Assembly: GCA_030431585.1 (NCBI GenBank)
Contig: JAUIIQ010000005.1
Span: forward strand, 1-41,806
Direction of reading: 5' to 3'
Length of the DNA stretch: 41,806 nt
Source: Gammaproteobacteria bacterium
GTDB lineage: Bacteria; Pseudomonadota; Gammaproteobacteria; Pseudomonadales; Halieaceae
A program made the position numbers and the translations under genes. The notes beneath the pieces were generated by a model, which worked only from the letters and a program-made list of their open reading frames with translations, was not told the DNA's origin and searched no databases. This document shows positions 1 to 11,049 of this stretch, piece by piece (positions within the stretch are counted from its first letter, which is position 1; each line of letters opens with the position of its first letter).

Positions 1-50
1 GGGAGTATAGGTAGTGGATAGTGATGTCGAAATGGAAGAAGGCCGCTGTG

Positions 51-112
51 ATCGTGGTATACCCCCGAAAGGGAGTCAAAGCGGGTTCGACCGCTCGGGG
101 GTATACCACGAT
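51..112. repeat. Long perfect inverted repeat (18-bp arms)
   Basis: The arms at 51-68 and 95-112 are exact reverse complements (left arm reads ATCGTGGTATACCCCCGA). They are separated by 26 nt that contain a small GCGG/CCGC stem at 81-84 and 91-94. No T-run follows on either strand, so it is not a standard intrinsic terminator. It lies beyond the sucD terminator in otherwise gene-free sequence (1-178). It could be a dispersed extragenic palindrome, a MITE remnant or a protein-binding hairpin. I found no second copy in this window. Confidence 0.8.
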
Positions 113-178
113 TGCAGTGGCCGTTCAGCTGGAAAGTGTCTATCCGCCATGCAACCCCGCTAATCAGCGAAGAGCCAT

Positions 179-209
179 AAAAAAAGGGCCCATCCAATGG
201 ATGAGCCCT
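179..209 (-). terminator. Rho-independent terminator of the sdh-suc operon
   Basis: Read on the minus strand, an 11-bp stem (AGGGCTCATCC with GGATGGGCCCT, one T-G pair) closes a 3-nt ATT loop and runs straight into a run of seven T. It sits about 28 nt after the sucD stop codon and ends the minus-strand TCA operon. Confidence 0.93.
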
Positions 210-236
210 GTGCAGCAAACTGCGTTGCCAGGCTGT

Positions 237-1109
237 TTACCAGCCGGTGACTTCGCCCAGTGCGGAGCCGATTTCAGCCAGCGAACGCACGGTTTTGACC
301 CCGGCATCTTCCAGCGCGGCGAACTTCTCGTCCGCTGTACCCTTGCCGCCGGAGATAATAGCGCCGGCATGTCCCATACGCTTGCCTTTGGGGGCCGTTA
401 CGCCTGCGATATAGCTGACGACGGGCTTGGTGACATTCGCCTTGATGAACGCCGCGGCCTCTTCCTCCGCTGTACCGCCTATCTCACCGATCATAACGAT
501 AGCCTCTGTGGCGGGATCGTTCTGGAACATCTCCAGAATATCGATGAAATTGGAACCAGGTATAGGGTCACCACCGATGCCCACGCAGGTTGACTGGCCA
601 TAGCCTGCATCTGTGGTTTGCTTGACCGCTTCGTAGGTCAGGGTACCGGAGCGGGAAACAATGCCCACCTTGCCGGGGAGGTGTATATGGCCGGGCATGA
701 TGCCTATTTTGCACTCTCCTGGCGTTATCACGCCGGGGCAATTGGGCCCTATCAGGCGCACGTCCAACTCATCGCACTTCACCTTGGCCTCGAGCATATC
801 CAGCGTGGGAATGCCTTCGGTGATGCAGACGATGAGTTTGATCCCGCCATTTGCAGCCTCAAGTATTGAATCCTTGCAAAATGGTGCCGGCACATAGATC
901 ACAGAAGCGTCCGCTCCCGTTGCGGCCACGGCCTCGCGCACCGTATTGAATACGGGCAGGCCCAGATGTTCCTGCCCGCCTTTGCCTGGCGTAACACCGC
1001 CAACCATCTGCGTACCGTACTCGATTGCTTGCTCGGAATGGAAGGTGCCCTGTGAGCCGGTGAACCCCTGACAGATAACCTTGGTATTCTTGTCGATAAG
1101 AACGCTCAT
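237..1109 (-). CDS. sucD: Succinyl-CoA synthetase (ADP/GDP-forming), alpha subunit
   Basis: Converts succinyl-CoA to succinate with substrate-level phosphorylation of ADP (or GDP), in the cytoplasm with SucC. The 290-residue length is normal for the family. The N-terminal CoA-binding Rossmann domain carries the [12 protein letters not shown] motif (about 16-27). The ligase domain carries the phosphohistidine in [17 protein letters not shown], with His247 as the phosphorylated residue. The start codon overlaps the sucC stop by one base (TAATG), indicating translational coupling. It is the last gene of the operon and is followed by a strong terminator. The identification is secure. Confidence 0.97.
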   Translation of the reverse strand: MSVLIDKNTKVICQGFTGSQGTFHSEQAIEYGTQMVGGVTPGKGGQEHLGLPVFNTVREAVAATGADASVIYVPAPFCKDSILEAANGGIKLIVCITEGIPTLDMLEAKVKCDELDVRLIGPNCPGVITPGECKIGIMPGHIHLPGKVGIVSRSGTLTYEAVKQTTDAGYGQSTCVGIGGDPIPGSNFIDILEMFQNDPATEAIVMIGEIGGTAEEEAAAFIKANVTKPVVSYIAGVTAPKGKRMGHAGAIISGGKGTADEKFAALEDAGVKTVRSLAEIGSALGEVTGW

Positions 1110-2278
1110 TATGCCGCTCCTCCTGCTGCAGTCACTGCCTGTTGCGCAGCGTCAGTAAGGCTGGTGGCAGCAATAATATTCAGTCCACTGTCGGCCAGAA
1201 CTTTCCGGCCCAACTCCGCATTGTTGCCCTCCAGGCGCACCACAACCGGGACTTCAACGCCTATCTCCTCAACGGCACCTATGACGCCCTCAGCGATCAG
1301 GTCGCAGCGCACAATACCGCCGAAAATGTTGATCAGCACGGCTTTCACGTTGTCGTCGGAAAGAATGATCTTGAAGGCCTCGGATACACGCTCCTTGGTG
1401 GCGCCGCCGCCGACGTCAAGGAAGTTTGCCGGGAACCCACCATGCAGTGCCACGATGTCCATGGTACCCATCGCCAGCCCGGCTCCGTTGACCATACAGC
1501 CGATGTTGCCGTCCAGCGCCACGTAGTTCAGTTCCCACTGCGCCGCATGGGCTTCGCGCTCGTCTTCCTGGGACGGGTCATGCATCTCCCTGAGGGCGCT
1601 CTGGCGGTAGAGTGCGTTGCTGTCCACACCCAGTTTGGCGTCCAGGCAGTGCAGCTTGCCTTCCTCTGTGATGACCAGGGGGTTTACTTCGATGAGCGCC
1701 AGATCCTTGTCGACAAACATCTGTGCCAGCCCCATGAAGATCTTTACGAACTGCTTGATCTGGTCACCGGACAGGCCCAGTTGAAACGCCAGTTCGCGGC
1801 CCTGATAAGGCTGCGGCCCTACCAGCGGGTCGATGGTCGCCTTGAGTATTTTTTCAGGCGTCTCCTCCGCGACCTTCTCAATCTCCACGCCGCCTTCGGT
1901 GGAAGCCATAAACACGATACGCCGTGTGGAACGGTCGACGACGGCACCCAGGTAAAGCTCTTCAGCGATATCGGTGCAGGACTCAACCAGAATTTTGCTG
2001 ACCGGCTGTCCATTTTCGTCCGTCTGGTAGGTAACCAGGTTCTTACCCAGCCATTGCTCGGCAAACTCCCTGATTTCATCCTTGCTCTTGACCAGCTTGA
2101 CGCCGCCGGCTTTGCCGCGTCCGCCAGCATGCACCTGGGCTTTTACCACCCACATATCGCCGCCAATCTTGTCTGCCGCTTCTGCCGCGTCCGCGGGTGT
2201 ATCAACTGCATACCCCTTGGAGACCGGCAGTCCGTATTCGGCAAACAATTGTTTGCCCTGATACTCATGAAGATTCAT
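1109..2278 (-). CDS. sucC: Succinyl-CoA synthetase, beta subunit
   Basis: Nucleotide- and succinate-binding partner of SucD in the TCA cycle. The 389 residues begin with the family hallmark [19 protein letters not shown]. An ATP-grasp domain follows, including the [19 protein letters not shown] nucleotide-binding stretch near 45-63, then a C-terminal CoA-ligase domain with the [12 protein letters not shown] segment near 325. An AGGA ribosome site lies about 7 nt before the ATG. A 124-nt gap separates it from lpd, unusually wide for this operon, so an internal promoter or processing site is possible. I see only a weak candidate -10 (TACAAT, 2387-2382 on the minus strand) without a good -35. 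Confidence 0.97.
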   Translation of the reverse strand: MNLHEYQGKQLFAEYGLPVSKGYAVDTPADAAEAADKIGGDMWVVKAQVHAGGRGKAGGVKLVKSKDEIREFAEQWLGKNLVTYQTDENGQPVSKILVESCTDIAEELYLGAVVDRSTRRIVFMASTEGGVEIEKVAEETPEKILKATIDPLVGPQPYQGRELAFQLGLSGDQIKQFVKIFMGLAQMFVDKDLALIEVNPLVITEEGKLHCLDAKLGVDSNALYRQSALREMHDPSQEDEREAHAAQWELNYVALDGNIGCMVNGAGLAMGTMDIVALHGGFPANFLDVGGGATKERVSEAFKIILSDDNVKAVLINIFGGIVRCDLIAEGVIGAVEEIGVEVPVVVRLEGNNAELGRKVLADSGLNIIAATSLTDAAQQAVTAAGGAA

Positions 2279-2329
2279 GTGTTGTCCTGCTCTTTTCTGG
2301 ATTGCTAGTGTTGCTCGATTTTGACCCGA

Positions 2330-2399
2330 TACTGCGCTGCAGTACCTGGCCCCTCAATTACGCGCGCCGGCGATTGGTCTTATTGTACGCGCGCGTGCG
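2330..2399 (-). other. lpd-sucC spacer: small hairpin and alternating pyrimidine-purine tract
   Basis: The 124-nt spacer between lpd and sucC holds a short perfect hairpin (TACTGC, loop GCT, GCAGTA at 2330-2344). It also holds a 16-bp strictly alternating pyrimidine-purine tract at 2384-2399 (TGTACGCGCGCGTGCG) of the kind that can adopt Z-DNA. There is no T-run, so no terminator is claimed. It may be an RNA processing or weak promoter region; function unknown. Confidence 0.4.
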
Positions 2400-2402
2400 A
2401 TT

Positions 2403-3884
<1,482 letters not shown>

Positions 3885-3904
3885 TCACAGTGGATAAATT
3901 TGGC

Positions 3905-5119
3905 CTAAAGCTGCAGCAGTATCCGCGCCGGATCCTCAATGAGGTCCTTGATCGCCACCAGGAACTGCACCGCCGTCTTACCATCGATAAGGCGATGGTC
4001 GTAAGACAGGGCGAGATACATCATCGGCAGGATCACCACTTCTCCGTTAACCGCCATTGGTCGTTCCTGTATCTTGTGCATGCCAAGGATACCGGTCTGC
4101 GGAGGGTTGAGGATGGGTGTGGACATCAACGACCCGAAGACGCCGCCGTTGGTGACGGTGAACGTCCCGCCGGTCATGTCCTCAATAGTCAGTTTATTGT
4201 CGCGGGCGCGCAGACCAAGGTCCTTGATCGCAGCCTCTACATCCGCAATGCTCATAAAGTCAGCGTCTCGCAGCACTGGCACGACCAAACCATTGGGTGT
4301 GGATACCGCTACGCCTATGTCCTGGTAGCCGTGATAGACCACGTCGTTTCCGTCAATGGAGGCATTCACCTCCGGGAAACGCTTCAGCGCCTCGCAGGCC
4401 GCCTTTACAAACATACCCATGAAACCCAGACGGGTGCCGTTGTGCGTCTTTTCAAACTGCTCTTTATACTTGCTGCGCAGCGCCATCATCGGCGCCATAT
4501 TCACTTCATTGAAGGTGGTGAGCATGGCCGTTTGCTGGGTGGCATCCAGCAAACGCTCGGCAATTTTCGCCCGCATGCGGGTCATCGGTACACGCTTCTC
4601 GATACGCTCGCCCGACGGGCCGATCTGTTCGGGCTCTGCTTGCGCAGCGACGGGCGCCGACGCCTCCTGGGCAGCCTCTGCATTCTTCATGAAGCTGACG
4701 ACGTCTTCCTTGGTGATGCGTCCGTTCTTACCCGTCCCGGTAATCTTACCGATATCGAGTTTGTGCTCTTCCACCAGTTGCCGCGCGGCCGGCCCAAGCA
4801 AGGCAGCAGCATCGTCGGCGTCTACCGGCTGCTCCGCAGCGACGGCCTTGTCGACGGGAGCTGAAGCAGTGGACGCCACGGCACCCTGTTCCAGCGTAGC
4901 CAGAAGCTGCTCACTGAGAATCGTTTCCCCTTCGCTGGCGTGAATCCGGGTTATCACCCCATCTTCAGGTGCCACCACTTCCATTACCACCTTGTCTGTC
5001 TCAATTTCGACGATCAACTCGTCGCGTGATACAGACTCCCCTTCCTGCTTGTGCCAGGCGGCTACTTCGCCGTCTGCGACCGATTCGGGAAAGGCCGGTG
5101 CCTTGATTTCAATCGCCAT
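3905..5119 (-). CDS. sucB: Dihydrolipoyllysine-residue succinyltransferase (E2 of 2-oxoglutarate dehydrogenase)
   Basis: Forms the core of the 2-oxoglutarate dehydrogenase complex, transferring succinyl groups from lipoyl-lysine to CoA. Its 404 residues contain one lipoyl domain (1-75, modified Lys43 in the ETDKV motif), an alanine-rich linker, a peripheral subunit-binding domain (about 105-145, [20 protein letters not shown]), and a C-terminal acyltransferase domain with the SYDHRLIDG signature (His375, Asp379). A single lipoyl domain of this type marks SucB rather than AceF. An AAGGA ribosome site sits 6 nt before the ATG. It is 15 nt downstream of sucA. Confidence 0.97.
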   Translation of the reverse strand: MAIEIKAPAFPESVADGEVAAWHKQEGESVSRDELIVEIETDKVVMEVVAPEDGVITRIHASEGETILSEQLLATLEQGAVASTASAPVDKAVAAEQPVDADDAAALLGPAARQLVEEHKLDIGKITGTGKNGRITKEDVVSFMKNAEAAQEASAPVAAQAEPEQIGPSGERIEKRVPMTRMRAKIAERLLDATQQTAMLTTFNEVNMAPMMALRSKYKEQFEKTHNGTRLGFMGMFVKAACEALKRFPEVNASIDGNDVVYHGYQDIGVAVSTPNGLVVPVLRDADFMSIADVEAAIKDLGLRARDNKLTIEDMTGGTFTVTNGGVFGSLMSTPILNPPQTGILGMHKIQERPMAVNGEVVILPMMYLALSYDHRLIDGKTAVQFLVAIKDLIEDPARILLQL

Positions 5120-5134
5120 TAGTCATCCTTCGCG

Positions 5135-7993
5135 CTATTCCTGCCAGGGCTCTTCAGGAGCCAGGGCTTTGTTGATAAATGCTTCCAGTTGTCGCAGGTG
5201 CAATGCCATATAACCCGCTGCGGGGGACGCTGAGCTGTCTCTGCCCACGTAATGCAGGTACACGTCGCTTTTGTGATTAAACAACACGCGGCGCATGTGA
5301 TGCTGGCTGGAATACCAGGCCCCCTGGTTCATGGGCTCTTCCTGACACCACACCGCGTCGGTAATCGCCGGATACTGTTGCAGTACGGCCAGCAGTTCCT
5401 CCTCAGGGAAGGGATACAGCTGTTCTATACGCACAATTGCCACATCGTCGATACCCCGCTCCCGGCGGGCGGCGCGAAGGTCATAGTAGACCTTTCCGCT
5501 GCAGAGGATCACCCGGCGCGCTGTCGACTTGTCCAGGTCATCGGACTCATCAAGCACGTTGTGGAAACGGCCCTCTGCCAATTCCTCCAGCGTGGAAATG
5601 GCCTCTTTGTGACGCAGCAAACTCTTGGGTGACATTACCACCAGCGGCTTGCGTAGCGGGCGAATCGCCTGGCGGCGCAACATGTGAAACACCTGCGCGG
5701 GGGTGCTGGGCACGCACACCTGTATGTTGTGCTCTGCGCACAATTGTAAGAATCGCTCGAGGCGCGCCGAGGAGTGTTCCGGGCCCTGCCCCTCATAACC
5801 GTGTGGCAGCAACATCGTCAGACCGCACAGACGCTGCCATTTGTGTTCACCACTGGTAATAAACTGGTCGATCACCACCTGTGCGCCGTTGGCAAAGTCA
5901 CCGAACTGCGCTTCCCAGATCACCAACCCCTGGGGCATGGTGGTCGCGTAGCCGTACTCAAAGGCCAGTACCGCCTCCTCCGACAGCAGGGAGTCATAAA
6001 TTACGAAGGGCGCCTGGTCTTCACTGACATGCTGTAAGGGAATGTAACAGCTCTCGTCTTTCTGGTTGTGGAGGACGGCATGCCGATGAGAAAAGGTTCC
6101 GCGGCCCACGTCCTGGCCGGTCAGGCGCACAGGGTAACCCTCTTCCAGCAGCGTGGCATAGGCCATGGTCTCTGCGAAGCCCCAGTTGACCGCGGCTGCC
6201 CCGGCCGCCATCTTGCGGCGGTCCTCCACAATCCGGTTTACCGTGCGCTGCAGGGGGAAACCGTCGGGGGCCACATTGATGTCGTGAGCAAGTTTCTGCA
6301 GCTTCTGCAGATCGATGGTGGTGTCCGCATCATCTGTCCACTTGTGGCCGATATAGGGCGTCCAGTCAACGAACAGGGTCTGGTTGGGCTCGGACACCAG
6401 GCTGCTTACCAGCGGCTCTCCCCGGTCCAGGGACTCCCGGAATGTATCGACAAGGTAGGTGTCCTGCTCCTCGGTGAGCACGCCCTGCCCTATGAGCCTG
6501 GCGGCGTACAGATCCCGCGTTGTCTTGTGCTTGCGAATGGTCTGGTACATAAGCGGCTGGGTAACGGACGGTTCATCAGCCTCGTTGTGTCCCCTGCGGC
6601 GGTAACAGATCAGGTCTATGACCACGTCCTTGCGGAACTCGGTTCGGTAATCCACAGCCATCTGGGTGACAAACAACACCGCTTCCGGGTCATCCGCATT
6701 AACGTGGAAGATGGGTGCCTGAACCATCTTGGCGACGTCCGTGCAGTACTCTGTGGAGCGCGCGTCTTCGCGTTTATTGGTCGTGAAGCCAACCTGGTTA
6801 TTGAGCACGATATGGATGGTGCCGCCGGTCTTGTAGGCCCGGGTCTGCGACATCTGGAAGGTTTCCATGACCACGCCCTGCCCCGCAAAGGCGGCATCGC
6901 CGTGAATCACCACCGGTGTCACCAACTCACCGGTCTGGTCTTTGCGACGTTCCTGGCGCGCACGCACGGACCCTTCAACAACCGGGGATACAATCTCCAG
7001 ATGTGAGGGATTAAACGCCAGGGCAAGATGTATTTCGCCGCCGGGCGTCATCACGTTGGACGAGAAGCCCTGATGGTATTTAACATCGCCTGAGCCGTCG
7101 TACTCGGCCTTACCCTCAAACTCGGCAAACAGTTCCGAAGGCTTCTTTCCGAAGGTGTTCACCAGCACATTGAGTCGCCCACGGTGGGCCATGCCAATCA
7201 CGATTTCCTTGACACCATAGCTGCCGGAACGCTGGATAAGCTCCGCCAGCATGGGAATAAGGCTCTCGCCACCCTCCAGGCCAAAGCGTTTTGTGCCGGG
7301 GTATTTGGAGCCCAGGGACTTCTCCAGACCCTCAGCCTTGATCAGGCGCCGCAGCAGTGTCAGCTGGACGTCCTGGCCAAAATCCGGAGCTCCGCGCACC
7401 GACTCCATTCTGGTCATGATCCAGTGGCGTTCGTCCGTATTCACGATATGCATGAACTCGGCACCAATGGACTTGCAGTAGGTGCGCTCCAGGGCGTCAT
7501 GAATCTCACCCAGGGTGGCGTCTGCCTTACCTATATGCAGGCTGCCGGTCTGGAAAACCGTGTCGTAGTCGGCTCGGGACAATTCATGAAAGGAAAGTTC
7601 GAGATCGCGTATATGTTCCCGCTCGGCTATCCCCAGCGGATCGAGCTCGGCCTTCTGGTGGCCTCTCTGCCGGTACGCCGAAATAAGCTGTACCACGCGT
7701 ACCTGCTTACGCTCGTATTCTGTGGCCTGCGAGTCGTGGGCGACCGTCGCCTCGGTTCGTACCCGCATCTTGCTTATCTGGGCAAAGCGCTCACGCACTA
7801 CGGAGTGCGGAATATCTTCGGTGTGAACGAAGTCAGACTCGACCCTGGGCAACTTGTCGAAATAATCGCGCCACTGCTCTGGCACGCCGTTGGGGTCCTT
7901 GAGATAGGACTCGTACAAGTCCTCCACATAGGTGGCATTACCACCGGCGATGTGGGAACTCCGCCACAGGAGTTCCATTGAGCTCTCTTGCAT
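5135..7993 (-). CDS. sucA: 2-oxoglutarate dehydrogenase E1 component
   Basis: Thiamine-diphosphate enzyme that decarboxylates 2-oxoglutarate and succinylates the lipoyl group of SucB. The reading frame is open to 8044, but I chose the ATG at 7993. It gives MQESSMELLWRSSHIAGGNA, close to Pseudomonas SucA, and has GGAAGGG about 7 nt upstream; an ATG at 7978 is less likely. The product is 952 residues with the short N-terminal E1 segment that binds E2/E3 (LYESYLKDPNGVPEQWRDYF). The ThDP core includes GMAHRGRLNVLVN and HGDAAFAGQGVVMET, followed by the C-terminal transketolase-like domain (EQLYPFPEEEL). The Shine-Dalgarno itself lies inside a palindrome (7999-8012). Confidence 0.96.
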   Translation of the reverse strand: MQESSMELLWRSSHIAGGNATYVEDLYESYLKDPNGVPEQWRDYFDKLPRVESDFVHTEDIPHSVVRERFAQISKMRVRTEATVAHDSQATEYERKQVRVVQLISAYRQRGHQKAELDPLGIAEREHIRDLELSFHELSRADYDTVFQTGSLHIGKADATLGEIHDALERTYCKSIGAEFMHIVNTDERHWIMTRMESVRGAPDFGQDVQLTLLRRLIKAEGLEKSLGSKYPGTKRFGLEGGESLIPMLAELIQRSGSYGVKEIVIGMAHRGRLNVLVNTFGKKPSELFAEFEGKAEYDGSGDVKYHQGFSSNVMTPGGEIHLALAFNPSHLEIVSPVVEGSVRARQERRKDQTGELVTPVVIHGDAAFAGQGVVMETFQMSQTRAYKTGGTIHIVLNNQVGFTTNKREDARSTEYCTDVAKMVQAPIFHVNADDPEAVLFVTQMAVDYRTEFRKDVVIDLICYRRRGHNEADEPSVTQPLMYQTIRKHKTTRDLYAARLIGQGVLTEEQDTYLVDTFRESLDRGEPLVSSLVSEPNQTLFVDWTPYIGHKWTDDADTTIDLQKLQKLAHDINVAPDGFPLQRTVNRIVEDRRKMAAGAAAVNWGFAETMAYATLLEEGYPVRLTGQDVGRGTFSHRHAVLHNQKDESCYIPLQHVSEDQAPFVIYDSLLSEEAVLAFEYGYATTMPQGLVIWEAQFGDFANGAQVVIDQFITSGEHKWQRLCGLTMLLPHGYEGQGPEHSSARLERFLQLCAEHNIQVCVPSTPAQVFHMLRRQAIRPLRKPLVVMSPKSLLRHKEAISTLEELAEGRFHNVLDESDDLDKSTARRVILCSGKVYYDLRAARRERGIDDVAIVRIEQLYPFPEEELLAVLQQYPAITDAVWCQEEPMNQGAWYSSQHHMRRVLFNHKSDVYLHYVGRDSSASPAAGYMALHLRQLEAFINKALAPEEPWQE

Positions 7994-7998
7994 TACAG

Positions 7999-8096
7999 CC
8001 CTTCCGGAAGGGTTGGACGCCCTTGTCAGGGCGAGTGATACCAAATTGTAGCAGCGCCTGCCTGAGGGTATTGATACACCCTTGCGCGGACGCTGC
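7999..8096 (-). promoter_or_regulatory. Structured leader in the sdhB-sucA spacer
   Basis: The roughly 200-nt gap between sdhB and sucA can fold into a series of hairpins on the minus strand. GCAGCG pairs with CGCTGC (8091-8096 with 8051-8056) and encloses an AGGGT/ACCCT-type hairpin (8065-8082). CGCCCT pairs with AGGGCG (8018-8033). CCCTTCCGGAAGGG (7999-8012) is a perfect 14-bp palindrome that contains the sucA ribosome site. A -10-like TACAAT lies at 8050-8045, but its -35 is poor. Sequestration of the ribosome site, a processing site or a weak internal promoter are all possible; none is proven. Confidence 0.45.
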
Positions 8097-8193
8097 CAAG
8101 TGCAGGGGCTCCTTTTACAGACACCCTGTTTTCAACAACTAAACCCTATTTACCCATCATCTGGAACAAGCCAGACCAATCGACCAACGGTTT

Positions 8194-8898
8194 TTATGTC
8201 GCCCGTGACAACAGCATGTGACGGATGTGACCGATGGCGCGAGTGGGGTTCAGGCCCTTGGGGCAAACATTGACACAGTTCTGGATTCCATGACAGCGAA
8301 AAACACTGAAGGGGTCATCCAGCTTCGACAAACGCTCATCGGTAGCAAGATCACGGCTGTCTGCCAGGAACCGGTAGGCCTGAAGCAGGCCTGAAGGCCC
8401 AATGAAGCGATCAGGGTTCCACCAGAAAGATGGGCACGCTGTAGAGCAGCAAGCACACAGAATGCACTCGTACAGGCCGTCCAGCTTTTCCCGGTCTTCG
8501 GGCGACTGCAGCCGCTCGATAGCCGGTGCCGGCGTATCATTGAGCAGGTAGGGCTGCACCTTCTCATACTGGGCGTAGAACATGGTCATGTCCACGACCA
8601 GGTCGCGAATTACGGGCAGCCCCGGCAGTGGACGCACCACCAGCTTGTTGTTTTTCACCGTCTCAGACAGGGGAGTAATACAGGCAAGGCCATTCTTGCC
8701 ATTCATATTGAGACCGTCGGAGCCACACACGCCTTCGCGACAGGAACGCCTGTACGCAACCGTCGTGTCCTGGCTTTTGATCAGCTCCAGCACATCGAGG
8801 ACCATCAGGTCCTTGCCTCCGGTGTCGACCTGGAAGTCCTGCATCGAGGGCTCGCTGTCAGACTCAGGGTTATAGCGGTAGATACTTACTTGCAACAT
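8194..8898 (-). CDS. sdhB: Succinate dehydrogenase iron-sulfur subunit
   Basis: Carries electrons from the SdhA flavin through three Fe-S clusters to quinone at the inner membrane (complex II). The 234 residues show the [2Fe-2S] motif SCREGVCGSDGLNMNG plus the following Cys, the [4Fe-4S] motif CILCACCSTACPSFWW, and the [3Fe-4S]/[4Fe-4S] motif CHGIQNCVNVCPKGLNP. Start MLQVSIYRYNPESD resembles Pseudomonas SdhB. AAGGAG lies 8 nt before the ATG. Third-position context and spacing place it in the sdhCDAB unit, 12 nt after sdhA. Confidence 0.97.
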   Translation of the reverse strand: MLQVSIYRYNPESDSEPSMQDFQVDTGGKDLMVLDVLELIKSQDTTVAYRRSCREGVCGSDGLNMNGKNGLACITPLSETVKNNKLVVRPLPGLPVIRDLVVDMTMFYAQYEKVQPYLLNDTPAPAIERLQSPEDREKLDGLYECILCACCSTACPSFWWNPDRFIGPSGLLQAYRFLADSRDLATDERLSKLDDPFSVFRCHGIQNCVNVCPKGLNPTRAIGHIRHMLLSRAT

Positions 8899-8910
8899 GC
8901 ATACTGCTCC

Positions 8911-10683
8911 TTAGTAAGTCCGAATTTTCGGCTCGAAGGTGTCAACGGTTTTTGGTTCAAAGTTCACAGAGCGCTTGCCCACTCGTTTTTCGCCGGGATA
9001 GTACATGGAATGGCACAGCCAGTTCTCATCGTCGCGCTCCTGGAAGTCATCGCGCGCGTGCGCACCGCGGCTCTCGTTGCGGCCCTCCGCGGTGATCGCG
9101 GTCGCCTCGGCAACTTCAAACAGGTTATGCAGTTCCAGCGCTTCGATACGGGCGGTATTGAATGCCATGCTTTTGTCAGCCAGGCTCGCGTTTTCGATTC
9201 TGCTGCGCAAGCCCTCCAGTTTCTTGATGCCCTCGCGCATGAAATCGCCGTTGCGGAACACACCGAAATGGTTCTGCATGGTGTTCTGCAATTCCTTGCG
9301 CAGTTCCGCGACGCTCTCACCGCCGGTTGACTGGTTCAGCTTGTCGAGGCGCGACATGCCCTGCTCAATATCGCTGTCGGAGGCATCACGCATGTCAATC
9401 CCATCACGCAAAGCGCTCTCGATAAACAGACCCGAAGCGCGACCAAACACCACCAGATCGAGTAGCGAGTTGCCACCCAGCCGGTTGGCGCCGTGCACGG
9501 ATACGCATGCCACTTCACCACAGGCATAGAGACCGGGGATGATCTGGTCGTTCCCATTGGCGTCCACAGTCAATGCCTGGCCATGCACGTTGGTGGGGAT
9601 CCCTCCCATCATATAGTGACAGGTGGGCACCACCGGAATGGGTTCTTTCACCGGGTCCGCATGCGCAAAGGTACGGGACAACTCGCATATGCCCGGCAGA
9701 CGGCTTTCAAGCACCTCTTCGCCGAGATGATCCAGTTTCAGGAATACATGGTCCCCTTCCGGGCCACAACCACGCCCTGCAATAATTTCCAGCACCATGG
9801 ACCTCGCGACCACGTCGCGCCCTGCCAGATCCTTCGCGTTGGGGGCGTAGCGCTCCATAAAGCGCTCGCCATCCTTGTTGATCAGGTAGCCACCTTCACC
9901 GCGACAGCCCTCAGTCACCAGCGTGCCCGCACCATGGATGCCAGTGGGATGGAACTGCCACATCTCGATATCCTGCACAGGAAACCCAGCGCGCAGCGCC
10001 ATGCCGACACCGTCTCCGGTATTGATATGAGCATTGGTGGTAGAGGCATAGATACGGCCCGCACCGCCGGTGGCAAATACAGTCGCTTTTGATTTTACAT
10101 ACACGGTCTCGCCGGTTTCCATGCAGATGGCGATGACACCTACCACAGCACCGTCCTGATTCTTCACAATATCGGTGGCATACCACTCATTGAAGAACAC
10201 GGTGTTGTTCTTCATATTGCCCTGATACAAGGTGTGCAAGAGTGCGTGACCGGTGCGATCCGCCGCAGCGCAGGTGCGTGCTGCCTGGCCACCCTCGCCG
10301 TAGTTCTTGGATTGGCCGCCAAACGGGCGTTGATAAATTCGCCCTTCTTCCGTACGCGAAAATGGCAACCCCATGTGTTCCAGTTCAAACACGGCCTGGG
10401 GGCCTTCGCTACACATATACTCGATGGCGTCCTGGTCACCGATATAGTCGGAGCCCTTTACCGTGTCGTACATGTGCCAGCGCCAGTCGTCGTTGGGGTC
10501 GTCACTGGCAATCGCGCAGGTGATGCCGCCTTGCGCCGAAACCGTGTGCGAGCGAGTGGGGAAAACCTTGGAAATAACAGCCGTCTTGTAACCGGACTGG
10601 GCGAGTTGCAGGGCCGCGCGCATGCCGGCGCCGCCCCCGCCAACGATAACGCCGTCAAATGAGATAGTACGAATTCCGCTCAT
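8911..10683 (-). CDS. sdhA: Succinate dehydrogenase flavoprotein subunit
   Basis: Oxidises succinate to fumarate on covalently bound FAD at the cytoplasmic face of complex II. The 590 residues contain the dinucleotide motif VGGGGAG (14-20), the flavinylation motif [10 protein letters not shown] with the expected histidyl-FAD His46, and the substrate-binding capping domain (including [21 protein letters not shown] and GGIPTN). The C-terminal helical domain ends [13 protein letters not shown]. Six nucleotides separate it from sdhD. Length and motifs are ordinary for the aerobic enzyme rather than fumarate reductase. Confidence 0.97.
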   Translation of the reverse strand: MSGIRTISFDGVIVGGGGAGMRAALQLAQSGYKTAVISKVFPTRSHTVSAQGGITCAIASDDPNDDWRWHMYDTVKGSDYIGDQDAIEYMCSEGPQAVFELEHMGLPFSRTEEGRIYQRPFGGQSKNYGEGGQAARTCAAADRTGHALLHTLYQGNMKNNTVFFNEWYATDIVKNQDGAVVGVIAICMETGETVYVKSKATVFATGGAGRIYASTTNAHINTGDGVGMALRAGFPVQDIEMWQFHPTGIHGAGTLVTEGCRGEGGYLINKDGERFMERYAPNAKDLAGRDVVARSMVLEIIAGRGCGPEGDHVFLKLDHLGEEVLESRLPGICELSRTFAHADPVKEPIPVVPTCHYMMGGIPTNVHGQALTVDANGNDQIIPGLYACGEVACVSVHGANRLGGNSLLDLVVFGRASGLFIESALRDGIDMRDASDSDIEQGMSRLDKLNQSTGGESVAELRKELQNTMQNHFGVFRNGDFMREGIKKLEGLRSRIENASLADKSMAFNTARIEALELHNLFEVAEATAITAEGRNESRGAHARDDFQERDDENWLCHSMYYPGEKRVGKRSVNFEPKTVDTFEPKIRTY

Positions 10684-10689
10684 AATGAT

Positions 10690-11049
10690 TTAACCCCAGA
10701 GGATCTGGACGCCCCAGATCACGTAAACAAAAATCACCAGGCTGCAAGCAATCTGGAACGCGACGCGCAGTACATTGCCTTTTGTACCCATCAGGCGCTC
10801 TGTCATGTAGTCGGTGCTCACCGCCCACATACCGATCCAGGCATGTGCCGCGAGCGAGAGGATCGCCAGCAGGGTAAATACCCTCATGGCTGTTCCCTCG
10901 AACATATCGCGCCAGGACAAATAGTCGACGCCGCCGGCTATGGAGGCACCTATACAGAGAAAATAGGCCAGCAGGATAACGCCGCTAACCCGTTGAATGA
11001 GCCAGTCGGAAAGGCCTGAACGGCCAAAGCTGGTGACAGACCTTACCAT
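10690..11049 (-). CDS. sdhD: Succinate dehydrogenase membrane anchor subunit D
   Basis: Integral membrane subunit that, with SdhC, anchors SdhAB and forms the ubiquinone and heme b sites. The frame is open upstream to 11241, but the ATG at 11049 gives the expected 119 residues and overlaps the sdhC stop by 7 nt. Three hydrophobic spans are visible (about 17-38, 55-76, 93-117). The segment HAWIGMWAVSTDY holds the His and the Asp80-Tyr81 pair equivalent to the E. coli heme/quinone-site residues. Confidence 0.93.
   Translation of the reverse strand: MVRSVTSFGRSGLSDWLIQRVSGVILLAYFLCIGASIAGGVDYLSWRDMFEGTAMRVFTLLAILSLAAHAWIGMWAVSTDYMTERLMGTKGNVLRVAFQIACSLVIFVYVIWGVQILWG

Noticed and set aside
81-94. 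tRNA T-arm-like GGGTTCGAcC sequence inside the inverted repeat
   Set aside because: No acceptor, D or anticodon stem can be built around it, so it is not a tRNA or tRNA fragment.
21-593. 190-codon plus-strand frame over the left end
   Set aside because: It runs antisense through sucD and through the 18-bp inverted repeat, has no ribosome site or recognisable domain, and is explained by sucD codon bias.
1142-2308. 388-codon plus-strand frame antisense to sucC
   Set aside because: It mirrors sucC almost exactly. Long antisense frames are common opposite GC-biased genes, and there is no start signal or domain.
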